DNA from: Sodiomyces alkalinus F11
Taxonomy: Eukaryota; Ascomycota; Sordariomycetes; Glomerellales; Plectosphaerellaceae
Assembly (NCBI RefSeq): GCF_003711515.1
Contig: NW_021167079.1
Span: forward strand, 6,008,385-6,072,384
Length of the DNA: 64,000 bases
Reading direction: 5' to 3'
A model generated the notes under the pieces. That model saw only the letters and a list, made by a program, of their open reading frames with translations, was not told where the DNA came from and searched no databases. Positions within the stretch are counted from its first letter, which is position 1; every line of letters starts with the position of its first letter. A program made the translations under genes and the position numbers. This document shows, piece after piece, positions 13,801 to 25,019 of this stretch.

Positions 13801-15261
13801 TGCCGTAGGAGCTCGGGCGAATCTCTCTGGCCCGAGTGCCGCCAGACGATACTATCGCCACCTGCCGTCCTCGAAACCACTGCTCGCCCACTGAAATTGC
13901 GGACGACCTTTTGAATTGGTGCGGAATGCCCAGACCAGACACTCCGGAGGTTCAGAAGCGGCTTCTCGACGTGGGACGCTATAATATCCACGAGCTCGGC
14001 CTCGAATATCCGAATGCGGCCGTGCGTGAATTCGTGAAGAAGGATGCGGAGTTGGCCAGAAGACGGCGTACCGTAGGCCTGTATTTCCACGTGTGATGGA
14101 GTGTCTAATGACTCTGCCTCAGATCGAGCCATTAAACTACTCGATTCAATGTGGGCAACGCTCGTAACCCCCAGGTCTCGCGACGCGGATCCCACGTTCT
14201 CCAGAGCGAGAACCGAGAGCGAGTCGCCTCCACCCAAAATGAAACAGAGCTCTGATTTCTGATTTGCGGCCGCGATAAGGCGATCGAGGGCGGTCTTACG
14301 TTGCTTTTCCTGGCAGACACCCGATTTCGTGCTGTTTTCGATGGCTGTCGCAACTTCACTGGCATCGAGAAAGAAGATGCATGGACTCCCGTACAGACTA
14401 TGATCTCGTGCGGCCCACGACAGGTCTACTTTGCCGCAGATGTGCAAGTGCTGCGGATCGGACGGGTCAGACGCCCCCCAGATGTGAAGGGTGAGATCAG
14501 CACAGATAGTATATAGAGCGTTATTGATCCTGGAGGAAGTATCATGGTCCTTGCGCCATTGGATTCTGGTCACAACGTCGGGATGCGGGAGACAAGCCAG
14601 GTCGAAAAGAACGCCTTCCGTCCCGTAGGTCAGCCTATGCCACACCTTGACGATAGAATCGTAAGCCCCCACAAGGGCGATATACTCGGAATCCGGGGAG
14701 AAAGAGGCTATTCTCGCCGCATTCGGTAGTGGCTTCTCCCAGAAGTGTGTCGGCTCCCCCGATGTCGTGTATAGGTGCAGTGAAGTTGTTGCCACGAGAA
14801 GTTCCCCAGATGCCCCCCACGATAGGCATGGGGTACCGGGTGTCGGTATCGGGAATGATGATTGAAGAGTCCACTGCGCCGAAGCCATGGTTAGCTCCCA
14901 TCTTCCTCGGTCTGATGCATTTTCAGGAAACCAACTTTCCGAGAATAGTCGTCGCTCCTGAAAGGCTCATAGACTCTCACGACGGACCTCGTGCTCGTGG
15001 CTATCTTTCCTGAAGATTCGTCGAACGCGACAGCGACCAAGACGCTGTCATGGTCTTCGTATACAGTCTGGATAAGCACGTCGGGTTCGGTAAGCACAGC
15101 GAATGCGTTGCCAGTCGCATAGACCTGAAGAGAGTGAGCTATTTCCCCTACGATTTTTCAGTAGTGTCAGTGCTACCCACGTTATAGGCTTTCGTCTCCC
15201 AGATACCGGTCGCAAGAGCTTGAAGCTCCGACGATGGCCTTCCTGGGAGGACGGCCTTCAT
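10846..15261 (-). CDS. rav1: RAVE complex subunit Rav1 (rabconnectin-3 alpha type)
   Basis: WD-repeat scaffold of the RAVE complex, which reassembles the vacuolar/endosomal V-ATPase. Minus-strand exons: 15261-15181, 15124-14936, 14873-12585, 12531-12088, 12029-11457, 11365-11137 and 11072-10846, giving 1343 residues, normal for filamentous fungi. Seen: an N-terminus MKAVLPGRPSSELQALATG, a two-propeller WD region over roughly residues 20-800, then the helical Rav1p_C region with the conserved block KKTVLQGLWRMASWH, FLTDDPALVVLYSQLR and the very C-terminal SLLDNFGF. The first exon is deduced from this N-terminal similarity and clean splice sites. An in-frame ATG at 14888 lies in an intron and is not the start. 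Confidence 0.92.
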
Positions 15262-15625
15262 TCTAAATACATTGGCCGCCGTACTGTAAGACGTGGTCGA
15301 GCGGGTAATTTGATGCTGGACTTGGGATAGAACACGTGTAGATACACGATGTGAGCTAACTCAGGGTGGTTGTGTAGCTCTTTGTTGACTCGGAACTAGA
15401 GGAATTCGTCATGCTGTCGCGTTGAAGGCTGTACGTAGGTAGGGTCGAGACACGATTCAGATCGACGTCAACTGTCAGATGCCCACAGCCACTTTTCGAG
15501 GTGTGATAAACCATAGTATATCAGACGTGTGGAGTACCTTAATCCTATATATGTATACATATTTCCCCTAGTTTTTCCTACTAGTCAGATATTCCCCTGC
15601 AGTACTACGAGCTTTACTTAGATAA

Positions 15626-15647
15626 ATATATATATATATATATATAT
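15626..15647. repeat. (AT)11 microsatellite
   Basis: Uninterrupted AT dinucleotide repeat of 22 bases within the AT-rich intergenic stretch. Confidence 0.9.
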
Positions 15648-15725
15648 CTTCTATACTTTATCTATATTCTAATAGTTATAACCCTATTACTCTAGTAGAA
15701 TAACTCTATTCTAATTAATCTAATA

Positions 15726-15854
15726 TTTTACCTGCTAGATATCTAAATATGCCTGCTATTTGTACACTCCCTTTCTATATAAAAGAACTGCCTCTGTATT
15801 TGTATTTTTTACCTACTAGATATCTAAATATACCTACTATTTATACACTCCCTT
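15726..15854. repeat. Direct repeat pair with RIP-like changes
   Basis: A 48-base unit at 15726-15773 recurs at 15807-15854, an exact offset of 81 bases. The two copies differ at four places (15734, 15751, 15755 and 15762 against 15815, 15832, 15836 and 15843). At every one the first copy has TG and the second TA, equivalent to CpA to TpA on the other strand, the preferred target of fungal repeat-induced point mutation. Confidence 0.75.
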
Positions 15855-16469
15855 ATTTTATATTCTAGTATTAACCGTACTACCAAGCATAACCCACTAA
15901 TCCGCCAACGCTACTACGTATAGTGGATAAGCAATAATTTCGGTGTATTTTAAAGATCCAGTGATTCGTTACTTTTATAAGATAATATGGTTTTGCTCGG
16001 ATAGAAAAGTGTTCCCCAAAAGCTTCAAAGCATTCTACTTTAGGTTATCCCGAAACTTTTGCTCACTCACTGTATACCGTATTCTGGTTACATAAGCATA
16101 CCTTGAGCCTCCATGTCGTGTCAGTTCCATTGGGCACGCATTTGATTAAGCAGTGGCCTGAGCTTTGCTGGTATAATATTAGGAGACGGAGCAGCAGCTG
16201 GATGATGATCACGACACAAGATCGAGATCGAGTCCCGAGCTCCCCAAGTGTATTTGATCTCAAGTAGGCCCAAAAAGATCAATTCTCCTCTAACGCCGGC
16301 ATGAGCACAATGCATAACCACGAGACTTCCTGTGCGGTACAGAGCCTATCAACAGCGCTATGGGTATACGCGACGTGCAAACATGGGACCATATCTCCAA
16401 CTGTTAAGACCCCTGCCAATATCCAGGACAACCGATCACCCTTTCAATTACCTAGATAATTACCTCTTA

Positions 16470-19312
16470 TCAAGGAGTTGTCGCAATGCCACCAATTCGG
16501 CTTCCGCGCCTCCGTTCCTCAGCAATGCGACGAGCCTCAGTGGCGGACAATCGTGGGGTGGCTCTGACCGAAAACCGCCCTGGATGCACCCCGAGTGACC
16601 GGCGTGCATTGGGGTTGTAGCGGTTTCGCAGCTCTCGCTCAAAAGGAGTCGAAAGCGGCGCCAAAGGGGTCGTTGAAGGCAGCTTCGCCAGGGACGAGCC
16701 AAGCCCCGTCCAGCGAGAAGGGGTATCAATGAGACCGCCCATTTCGTCGCCTTCCGATATGGCCGCGTCAGTGTCCTGGTCCTCGTCTGATTCCTTGACC
16801 AATGTTCGCCTTGATACTCCTAATAGAGACGACGCTGCCGTCTGGCCGGACCGCGACCTTGACCAGAGTGATGTGTCGTAATTGCGACTGGCGCGAGAGG
16901 GCCCTATGGAGGAGCCCACCAATGTCGAAAGACGAGAGTCGCCTGGGAATGAGGAGCCGCCATTCTTCCAGTGCTGCAAAACCCGATGCGTAGATTTTCT
17001 GGCATTCTTGCCTGCGACCTCCTCAACAATATAATGGTGAGAGTGGAGTTGCACAGACATAGAATGCCACTTGCTCCAAACCCTTGATGTCAAGAATCGG
17101 TTCCAGGCCATGCGGGATTCTTGCTCCATCAGGCCAGATCCCTCTAAAGCGACAATCCACTCATCTAGCCAAATGGCGTAAAGATGCAAAGGCCATTCCT
17201 TTGACACCAACTCTTGGCATACCTCCTTCCAAGCGTCAAGGGTCTTTGTCGCTCGGCGGGTGTCCCGTCCAACCTCAAGGCGACGTGTCGATTGAGCAAT
17301 ACTGTCCAAATCCCGTGTCGAAGTTCTCCAAAAAAACAACTGTCGCCTTGTAATCAACGCTTTTTGCCTCCAACGACACTTAACATAAGCTCTCCGAGTA
17401 ACTGAGTCCCATCGCGGCAGCGACCACTGCCAGTGTTGTAGAGTTTTGGTCAATCCAAAAAACCGCTCAGCACGGATAGCCCACCTGGATACCTCGTCTT
17501 CACGTTCAATTTCAGAACTCCATGTCGACAGCGTTTTAGCCATGACATTTTGAGCTCGGATGTCTCTGTAATACTCGCCACTGGCCTGTAAGGAACGGGC
17601 TTTCTGTTGCCAGCGTCGTAGAACCATGGCAGTCATGTTCTGGTCAAAACATGAAGTGACTATGGTTGAATCATCTGGCAACAATGGTCGCAAGGGGAGC
17701 CTGTGTTGTTCGTGTTGAGGCTCTTGTGGACGAGTCCCGGGCGGGTGTAGCAACTGATGCCATTCTCCAAGCCAAGCGTGCACCTCCCTGCGCTGCAATA
17801 AATGCAGAAAGCGCTGAGATCGCACGGCAAGGTCCCAGAGATTCAGGGATCTCCAGAAGAGTAAGTTTCTGGCGAAGAATGCGGCGTCTCGCGATTGCAC
17901 TGCAACACTGCGCCTCCACGACAAGGTTACCTTGGAGAATAAGAAAATCTCCCACGTTCGCCTCGCGCGATAGTCCAAGACCTCGGTCTCAGACAAGCAG
18001 GCTTGCCACTGGTGCATTTTGAGCACCCTTAAGCTCGAGAGGGGAGAAAACGTAGCATCAGAAGAGGAAGCGACTGTCCACTCCCGTGCAACACGCCTAA
18101 ACAAATTCCGGGCAGCTAGCTTCAGCGCATCCTGCTCTTGTCTGCATGTATTGCGAGCAAGACTCGCCCACGCATTCTCGATCCGCGACACCGAGATACG
18201 TCGGCTAGAGAGCTTCGCCTCAGCGGTCAATTGAGCCCAAGGCCCAAAGTGGCGGATACGCAATATGTGCCGCCTGGCTACTGCAGTTCGCTCCATCTTT
18301 TCTTCCGTGCATATGGCCCAGTGGGAAATGGCTTTGGTGAGCTGAAACAGGTTCCAGGCTCTCGATGCTCGCCGGCCCAGTCGTTGGGAGTCCATTGTGT
18401 CATGTGGATCGACCAACATTTCTTGAGCCTCACTCCGGGGAATATCGTCTAATCCCGGATCGCGATGGACATCCGCCCCCTCAGTGTTCCCGAAAGAGTC
18501 GGCGACCTCAGATTGCTCAACCACATCTGGAAAGTTGTCTCGCGGATTATGAAGCGAATGCTGCATCGCAGTCGACGCTTCGATGGCTTGAGAGGCATGA
18601 AGACTCGTGATGCGGCCAGGCACATGGTTAATGTCCAAGTTCCGAAGCCCTATGCTTGGTTCCGCGATATTGCTGGCTTTTGTGCCGTCGCCCGATCTTG
18701 GATCGAGCACTGGGCTTTCCTTCGTCTGTAAGAGACCAGATGAACGAGGCGGAGCGGTTGCTCGGAAGAGCAAGGGCGAAGCTGACAGGCGTCCCGTTTC
18801 GGCCAGCTGGTTTTGCACGGAATGGGTATGAAGAAAGACAGAAGTCGTGGTGGATTTGTCCGAGTGCGCTCCCGGGGACGAGGTTGGATTATCGGAGTCG
18901 AAGTCAATTTCTACCTCAATTCCCATCCTTGATAAAACAGACTTGAACTTCTCAAAAAGAGATCCATCGCCTCGCTCGCCGCCGATGCGGAAAACGAGTC
19001 GGGAGATGTGTTGGTCCTGTTCGGGGTCGACGCCATGTAAAGGCAACACTTCGTCATAGGCTCTGAAGAGCGCATTTGTGGCCAGGCGCTCTCCCTCTGG
19101 AAGCTCGAAGAGGATCTCCTGCGCTCTATCCACGACATCGTGCAAGATCCGAATGTCTGCGACATGCGTAAGTATGAGTAGGCGACATCGACATGTTCCA
19201 AGATGGGCGGTATACCTTCGTTGCTGTAGTAGGATTCAGAGGCTGCATACGACGTCGAACTCGAAATTGCGTCTTGGGGGGCCAGCGCAGGGTAAGAGGG
19301 CAGCGATGGCAT
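16470..19312 (-). CDS. sfi1: Spindle pole body half-bridge protein Sfi1-like
   Basis: Centrin (Cdc31)-binding filament protein needed for spindle pole body duplication. Two exons, 19312-19216 and 19156-16470, give 927 residues. Seen: the N-terminal block YYSNEDIRILHDVVDRAQE formed exactly across the intron; then about residues 290-800 a series of roughly 23-35 residue repeats with the Sfi1 pattern of hydrophobic residues followed by W (for example AKTLSTWSSE, TKTLQHWQWSL, TKTLDAWKEV, THRVLQHWKN); and a basic C-terminus with RRIAEERRRG. The family has low sequence conservation; the repeat pattern plus N-terminal block makes the call good. The gene is divergent from HymA with about 1.5 kb between starts. 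Confidence 0.85.
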
Positions 19313-19696
19313 GTGAACGAAGGCTGTGCTTGCAGCATGCTAAATGGCTGGTGTTGTGAATCGTCGTAGCTCTGGTGGCTGGTGGGCGACACATTTGACA
19401 TTTGACGTTTTACATGAACTCAGTGAATCAGCTTATGGCGTGAACGACGTTAGTTAGGCATGATAGAGCGAGAAGGACGAGGCAATCTGTCTTAGGGAAC
19501 TCGTGGAGACCAAGGTCCCTTCCCGGTCAGAGAGCATGCTGATGGGGTTGGGGAGGATGTCAACAACGAAGGTTTGCGATAGGGCGAGTCGAGTTCTTCA
19601 GATCCCGTCGCGTGTCGCGTGTTGCCACACCCCAGCCTCTCGAATAATCCCGGTAATTGACTAAGAGTACGTACATGCATATCACAAAAACGATAC

Positions 19697-19731
19697 GTAC
19701 CTTACCTACGTTAGGTACGTAGGTAAGGTAC
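19697..19731. repeat. Perfect 15-bp inverted repeat, 5-base loop
   Basis: GTACCTTACCTACGT at 19697-19711 is the exact reverse complement of ACGTAGGTAAGGTAC at 19717-19731. It is the most perfect hairpin of the dispersed GGTAAGGTAC motif family in this window. Confidence 0.85.
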
Positions 19732-19809
19732 CTACCGTATCTACAGATAATTACTTTGCTCCATACCGTAGGTTGATGAGGAAACACTTCATCGGAACCC
19801 ATATCAAAG

Positions 19810-19834
19810 CTCTCTCTCTCTCTCTCTCTCTCTC
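19810..19834. repeat. (CT)n microsatellite
   Basis: About 12 uninterrupted CT units in the Sfi1/HymA divergent region. Confidence 0.9.
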
Positions 19835-20803
19835 CATCTTCATTCGAGCTTAAAAGTTATACGGATACATCGTATTAAAAGAGTCTGTGGCATTACTACT
19901 GTCCCGTCCAAGCTCCAATTAATGTTCAAGCAATCATGACTCCCCGTTCCCGCCCTATTAAAAAGTTTGCGGTTGCAGTATCGCACTGTTCCGGAGAGGT
20001 GAGGCTCTCAGTCTCGTTCTCCCGCAGAATTTCTCTGACCCAAACGAGGCATCCCTCTATGGCAAATGCATCGTCACCGACTACGATGGCGTACATAAGG
20101 ATAAATGCTTGCGTGAGTTCATCAAGTTGAAGGACTGCTATCTGGTGAGTTCCGCACATCTCGTCCCTCATAACATCTCCAACAATGACGTGTAGGCGGC
20201 CTCCCGGAAGGCCTGAACGAATCTGTTCACATGGGCTTCGATAACACCTACGAAGTAATTACCAACCTACCTACCTCCTCCTGTATTTGGCATCAGACAC
20301 GGCGAATGTGAAGAATTCCACCGACTTTATTTATTACTATTGTGGATAGCAGCGTATTCGTAACTGGGACATTCGGTCCGCACGCATTGATGTGATCGAA
20401 ACATACGGATAAGTGTATAAACGGATAATGCTGTTTTCGGTGCTATGATCATTGGTGAAACAACCTCCCCAATGGATAACCAGCCTACCTAAGGTAAGGT
20501 ACCTACCGAATTACCCCTTCCTCCTTCGCTGGGCTTTCCCCAGGCCAACAAACAAACATCCCACCTCCAGAGATAAGAACTCGAGAAGAGCCAAGTCAGA
20601 ACAATACCACCTTCGGGTTTTACGATCTCGTTGTCGACAGCAAGCGCTCCGTTCTCAGCAGTATTGTCGTGACTTTCTTCTGTGCTTTCCGGTCTTCTTC
20701 AGCCATCTTCAGCCAGCTAGTTCGTCTGGCTGCACCTCCGGTTCCAGGCATCTATTCCCCAAGCCGGCCGGCACCGCCAGTCGCTTAAGACTAATCCTAC
20801 GAT

Positions 20804-21108
20804 ATGTCGTTTCTTTTCGGCCGCGCAAGAACAAGAGTCGTTGTGGACCTGCCTAAGCAGGCGAGAGACCATCTCACTAAATTAGATGGCTCTAGTAATG
20901 CCTATAAAGTTGAGTCAAGCACTTCGCCCAGCTCATTACTGGTCTGTAGTCCACCTTCGACTGACGGAAATCCGTCGACACGCAGGCCGACGAGTTGGCC
21001 AAGGTCCTCAGTCAGATGAAACACATCCTACAAGGCACACATGGTAGTAGGCCCCGCACCCCGCACCCCTCCACCTCTCCCTAGACAGCAACGGCGACAA
21101 GAACAACC

Positions 21109-21141
<33 letters not shown>

Positions 21142-22281
21142 CGCGCGTACATATACACATACGCACACACGTACCCCCACATCCGTCCGTCCGTGGGCAC
21201 TCGCCCCGTCGCTGCGCGAGCGCGACTAACTCTAGTGTAGATACTGATAGTACACCCGAGCAAATCTATCAGCTGGTAACTGGCTTGATCGAGGAGGACG
21301 TGCTCTATCTCCTTGCAGTGAAACTATGGCGATTGCCCTTCGAATCACGGAAAGACGCCCAGGTTATATTCTCTTACGTCTTTCGCTTCCGCCCGCCAAC
21401 TGCCTCGCCGAAGAGTGATCCCGTCGCGTTATCCTATGTTGTAAACAACCGCCCGCAGGTCCTTCTGGAACTCTGCCGGGGGTATGATCACAAGGAAAGC
21501 GCAACACCCGCCGGATCCGTCCTGCGGGAGGTGTTGAAGTTGGAATCAGCAGCAGCAGCCATCCTCTACGATGATGGCGACCAGCCTGGTTCGAGCGCGA
21601 AAGGGCTCAGCGGCATCGACAGGGATCGAAGACAGACCGGCACGGGAGTTTTCTGGAGATTCTTTGACTGGGTCGACAAGAGCTCATTTGAAGTGTCCGC
21701 TGATGCCTTCACCACATTTAGGGTGGGTGGTTCCCCGGATGAGGGGCTTCCTTCTTTACCCACTCACTGAATGCGTCGCGCTGACGGGTTGTCTCTACTT
21801 TTCACAGGAGCTTCTCACGAGACACAAGGAGCTGGTCCCGAAATATCTCTCCGTCAACTTTGATCTTTTCTTTGACAAGTACAACAACATTCTCGTCCAG
21901 TCCAACAGCTACGTAACCAAGCGGCAATCGATTAAGCTCCTTGGCGAGATTTTATTGGACCGCTCCAATTACACTGTCATGACGGCCTACGTGGATCGAG
22001 GCGAACACTTGAAGATATGTATGAACCTATTGCGTGATGATCGCAAAATGGTCCAGTACGAAGGCTTCCACGTCTTCAAGGTGTTCGTTGCCAATCCTCA
22101 TAAATCGATTGCTGTACAGAAGATACTGCTTATGAACCGAGAAAAGCTCCTGGTTTTCCTGTCTCACTTTTTGGAAGACAGGACCGATGACGAGCAGTTC
22201 ATTGACGAGAGAGAATTCCTCATTAAACAAATCAAGAACATGCCGCCAAACCCAGTTCCGCCCCAGAGGCATGCCGGCTGA
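20804..22281 (+). CDS. hymA: Conidiophore development protein HymA (Mo25/CAB39 family)
   Basis: Mo25-type scaffold that activates germinal-centre and NDR-pathway kinases in polarity and cell separation; hymA is needed for conidiophore development in Aspergillus. Exons 20804-20908, 20986-21043, 21241-21722 and 21808-22281 give 372 residues, as expected for fungal Mo25. Seen: MSFLFGRARTR start, ELAKVLSQMKHILQGTHD, GVFWRFFDWVDKSSFEV, LLTRHKELVPKYLSVNFDLF and the conserved C-terminal half with SNSYVTKRQSIKLLGE and RDDRKMVQYEGFHVFKVFVANP. Intron 2 (21044-21240) is the longest and holds a CAG repeat and CA-rich tract. The donor of intron 1 (GTTGAG after 20908) was chosen because the alternative would make an intron too short. 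Confidence 0.93.
21110..21139. repeat. (CAG)10 repeat inside an intron
   Basis: Ten uninterrupted CAG units within intron 2 of hymA, followed by an ACACAT/ACGCACAC-rich stretch. It is not in the coding sequence under the chosen splice model. Confidence 0.9.
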
Positions 22282-23266
22282 GACGCGGAAACGGAAACTT
22301 GTCAAGCAAGGGGTGCATGCCTCGCATAAGGTAACCAATTAAGTACCTACTCGGGGGCGACTTTGTGTCCTGTCGCAATCGCACTCGGTTATGGCCTGGG
22401 ATCTTCGTCACCGAGGCGCCAGATCAGGGAGAGGAACGACACTGGCTGAGTTGAGGCCTTCCCTACGTCGGACGTCCTAAGCAGTATATATATATATATA
22501 TATATGGATATGCCCCTTCAGACTACAAGAGTGACAGGAAGCTAGTAGACGTGGGTCGGTGAAATATATACTTATCTCCTGCTTGAGGCGTGCCTGTCAG
22601 AGTAAGGCAGTCTACATTGTGTATCGGAGTTATTCTCTATGTCCTCCAGCTTCCTGTCCATTGAGTCTCTCTGCAGGGTTTCTTTCTCTATAGTTCAGTG
22701 TGCAGGCTGTCTTCCACATGATCCGAAAGCAAGTTGGGGGGGTCGATCCGACTCGCACGGGCGGGAGCAAGACACTCAAGCGGTATCTGTGGAAGCAATA
22801 GCTATTCTATACAATATATCTGGGATCGCATTCGCCTCGTGAAAGCAAAATTCCAGGACGGAGCAATAAAGGTAGTTCCAGCGATGATGCCTTTCCCAGC
22901 TTTGCAATTTGCATCTACTTCGAAGGAACACACGTCCTCGGTCCTATTTCCCATACACAATGACAGACGCCTTTCGAATCCGTAGTCCAAGTGACCCCGG
23001 GGCAAGGAGGAAAACGCCAATAGAATAACAGGCAAAGTGGTCGTTGATCATAGTACAAGGTGCCCTCGGTAACAGGACTGGCGCCAAATCTCTAAGCTAC
23101 TGACCTCCCGACACCCCCAACGCCCACAAAATGACCCATAATCCGGTGTGCCGGTAGAACCCCCTTTCGTTCCGCGAGTTTATTGCAGCCGCGGCTACTT
23201 GGACACAAGAGGAGGGGAAATGAAAAGAAAAAGAAAATGCTTTTGCCTCTTCTTATTCTGCGATGC
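22282..23266. other. Convergent intergenic region, HymA / Snf12
   Basis: Holds the 3' ends of two convergent genes and a TA microsatellite at 22485-22505. No coding potential recognised. Confidence 0.6.
22485..22505. repeat. (TA)n microsatellite
   Basis: About ten TA units in the 3' flank of hymA. Confidence 0.9.
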
Positions 23267-25019
23267 TTACCGTGAGGGCCGGGCAAGAAGAAGGCTCACG
23301 CTTTCGCGTGCATTCGAACTCGCCCAAACACTCTCCGGCCCACCACGCCGCCAATTGTCAGTAGTCACATCGTCGCTTATGCCTCTGGGTGCTTCTCCCA
23401 TAATCACTTCAAGATCTCGCTTTTGAGAACTCAGCCAGTCCTTCATAAAGATAGCAGGATCTTGACCCAACGAGGTGAAGAACGTGTGCTTGGCCTTTGA
23501 GGCAGAGACGGCCTCGGCCACCAAAGCTAAATGCTCGTCCAGAGCCACGATCTCTCGGAGATTCTCGGCATATGCTGGGTTCATGATGAAAGGGAGAGCT
23601 TTGGCGCGCAATGGCTCATCGACTGAGACCTCAATGTCATAGATGGTCGGTTGTGGGTCTTCATGGAATTCTTCGTCGACCCGTATGGTGTAGGGTAGCT
23701 GGACAGGATCCAAGGCCTCGAGGTGTGCGTTGATAAACCGGTCCAAGTCAGAAATGGAACAAACGTCGCTGTTTGGCACAATCTATATGGCCGTTAGTTC
23801 CACGGCAGAGGATTGGAAAGAAAGGGGTCGGATCTGGTGATCTGAAGGAATGGGGAAGGGGGTGTTGCCTTGCAACTCCTGGAACACACCTTTTTCAAAA
23901 GCTCGTCGCATCGGAAAATGCGCTTCTCCTCATCCTCCTGCAGGCCCATGAACTTGATGTATTCCCAGATGCCTGTCAACACATCCTGGCGATTGGCATC
24001 CGGCATGTCGACAATGTCCGACAAGTCATTGCTCAGCTTGTACCGTTCAGGATCTTCATGGCGGGTTAAGAATATGGTGATGTTCATGTTCTCGCTACCG
24101 TTGCGCTTGAACGTGAGTTCATCAAAGTCCTCGACGGAAGCCGTCGATTTGGACGACCTTGCCTTGACCCAACTGACGGTCTGATTTGCCGCCGCACGCG
24201 AATAGCTTTTATCGAATTCGACTTCCATTCTCTGGAAAAAATGGGTGAAGCTGGGTCCCCGGGCCTTAGGGCGGGCGGGTCTGGTAGAACCCGAAGACCC
24301 CTCGGCGCCCTCCTCAGAAGCGCTGGACGCTTGTTCTGACAGCGAGTCGTCGTCGTCATCGAGCAAGCGACCCTCTATTTTGACACGATAAGATGCCTCC
24401 AAGTTGCGACTGAAATCGAAGGCATCCGTCTTCACGCCACCAACTTGCCAGGGCTGATCCTCCACCGTGTTGCTGATCCAGATGCGGAGTGTCTTAGAGC
24501 GCTAGCGATCCGATATGAGCGGGGGTTCGGGGTGACGTGGTGAGAATCTTGTAGATCGCCTTACCTTTCCGTGTCGATGAATAGTATCCACCATATCGAG
24601 GCGTTTGCGCGTTATGATGGCATCGAGGCGCTGTTCGAGATCTCGGAGATCCTTGTACCTCTGGGCCAGCTCCGACTCAATCAAGCAGTCTTCGATGCCC
24701 TCTGGCAGATTCTTGTCGGCAGGTTTGCGACTCCTCCGCTTGGCAGCATTGAGGGAGGAGTGGGCCAATTCCGAGGCATCGTGTTGCGCTTGGGGGCCGG
24801 TAGGCATCGCCGGGTGTAGAGCGGCTCTATTCGGGGTCGGTTGTCCTCCAGGCATTACCATGGGGCCTGACACAGAATCCCTGGTCAGTACAAGTACGAT
24901 CAAGTAGTTCCACCAAGATGCGCACCTATCCCACCTCGTCGCTGGCTCGGCTGTAGAGGTCTTTGGGGACCTTGTTGCCCGGCATGACTATAGCCTGCAT
25001 GCCTATAGTGAGGCTGCAT
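23267..25019 (-). CDS. snf12: SWI/SNF-RSC complex SWIB subunit (Snf12/Rsc6/BAF60)
   Basis: Core subunit of ATP-dependent chromatin remodellers. Minus-strand exons 25019-24926, 24866-24565, 24501-23890 and 23782-23267 give 507 residues. Seen: a Gln/Arg/Gly-rich N-terminus (MQPHYRHAGYSHAG); RKPADKNLPEGIED; KTLRIWISNTVEDQPW; FTHFFQRMEVEFDK; and the SWIB fold from about residue 290, YKLSNDLSDIVDMP ... VLTGIWEYIKFMGLQ ... RCDELL. The first exon was found by extending upstream: only the frame beginning at 25019 joins across GTGCGC...GTCAG in the right phase, giving GGIGPMVMPGG. A start at 24861 is the fallback. A highly acidic insert (DDDDDSLSEQ) lies near residue 160. The C-terminus ends LLLARPSR. 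Confidence 0.9.

Larger units (their letters stand above)
15262..16469. other. AT-rich intergenic region
   Basis: Rav1 promoter on the left, 3' flank of Sfi1 on the right. Bases from about 15540 to 16050 are strikingly AT-rich compared with the neighbours, contain a TA dinucleotide run (15626-15647) and a direct repeat pair whose differences are all TpG to TpA. No coding potential is credible. It may be a decayed repeat. Confidence 0.65.
19313..20803. other. Divergent intergenic region, Sfi1 / HymA
   Basis: Shared upstream space of two divergent genes. It contains a perfect 15-base inverted repeat (19697-19731), a TC microsatellite (19810-19834) and a further motif copy CCTACCTAAGGTAAGGTACC at about 20484. 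Short frames (for example 19936-20130) have no family resemblance. Pyrimidine-rich sequence before 20804 is likely the HymA 5' leader. Confidence 0.6.

Noticed and set aside
14635..14901. In-frame ATG at 14888 as start of Rav1
   Set aside because: The ATG lies inside an intron ending GCGCAG at 14874; the conserved N-terminus is supplied by two upstream exons.
23221..23275. Possible extra 3' exon of Snf12 using GTAAGC at about 23268
   Set aside because: The stop TAA at 23267 gives a plausible C-terminus and no downstream exon with family similarity was seen.
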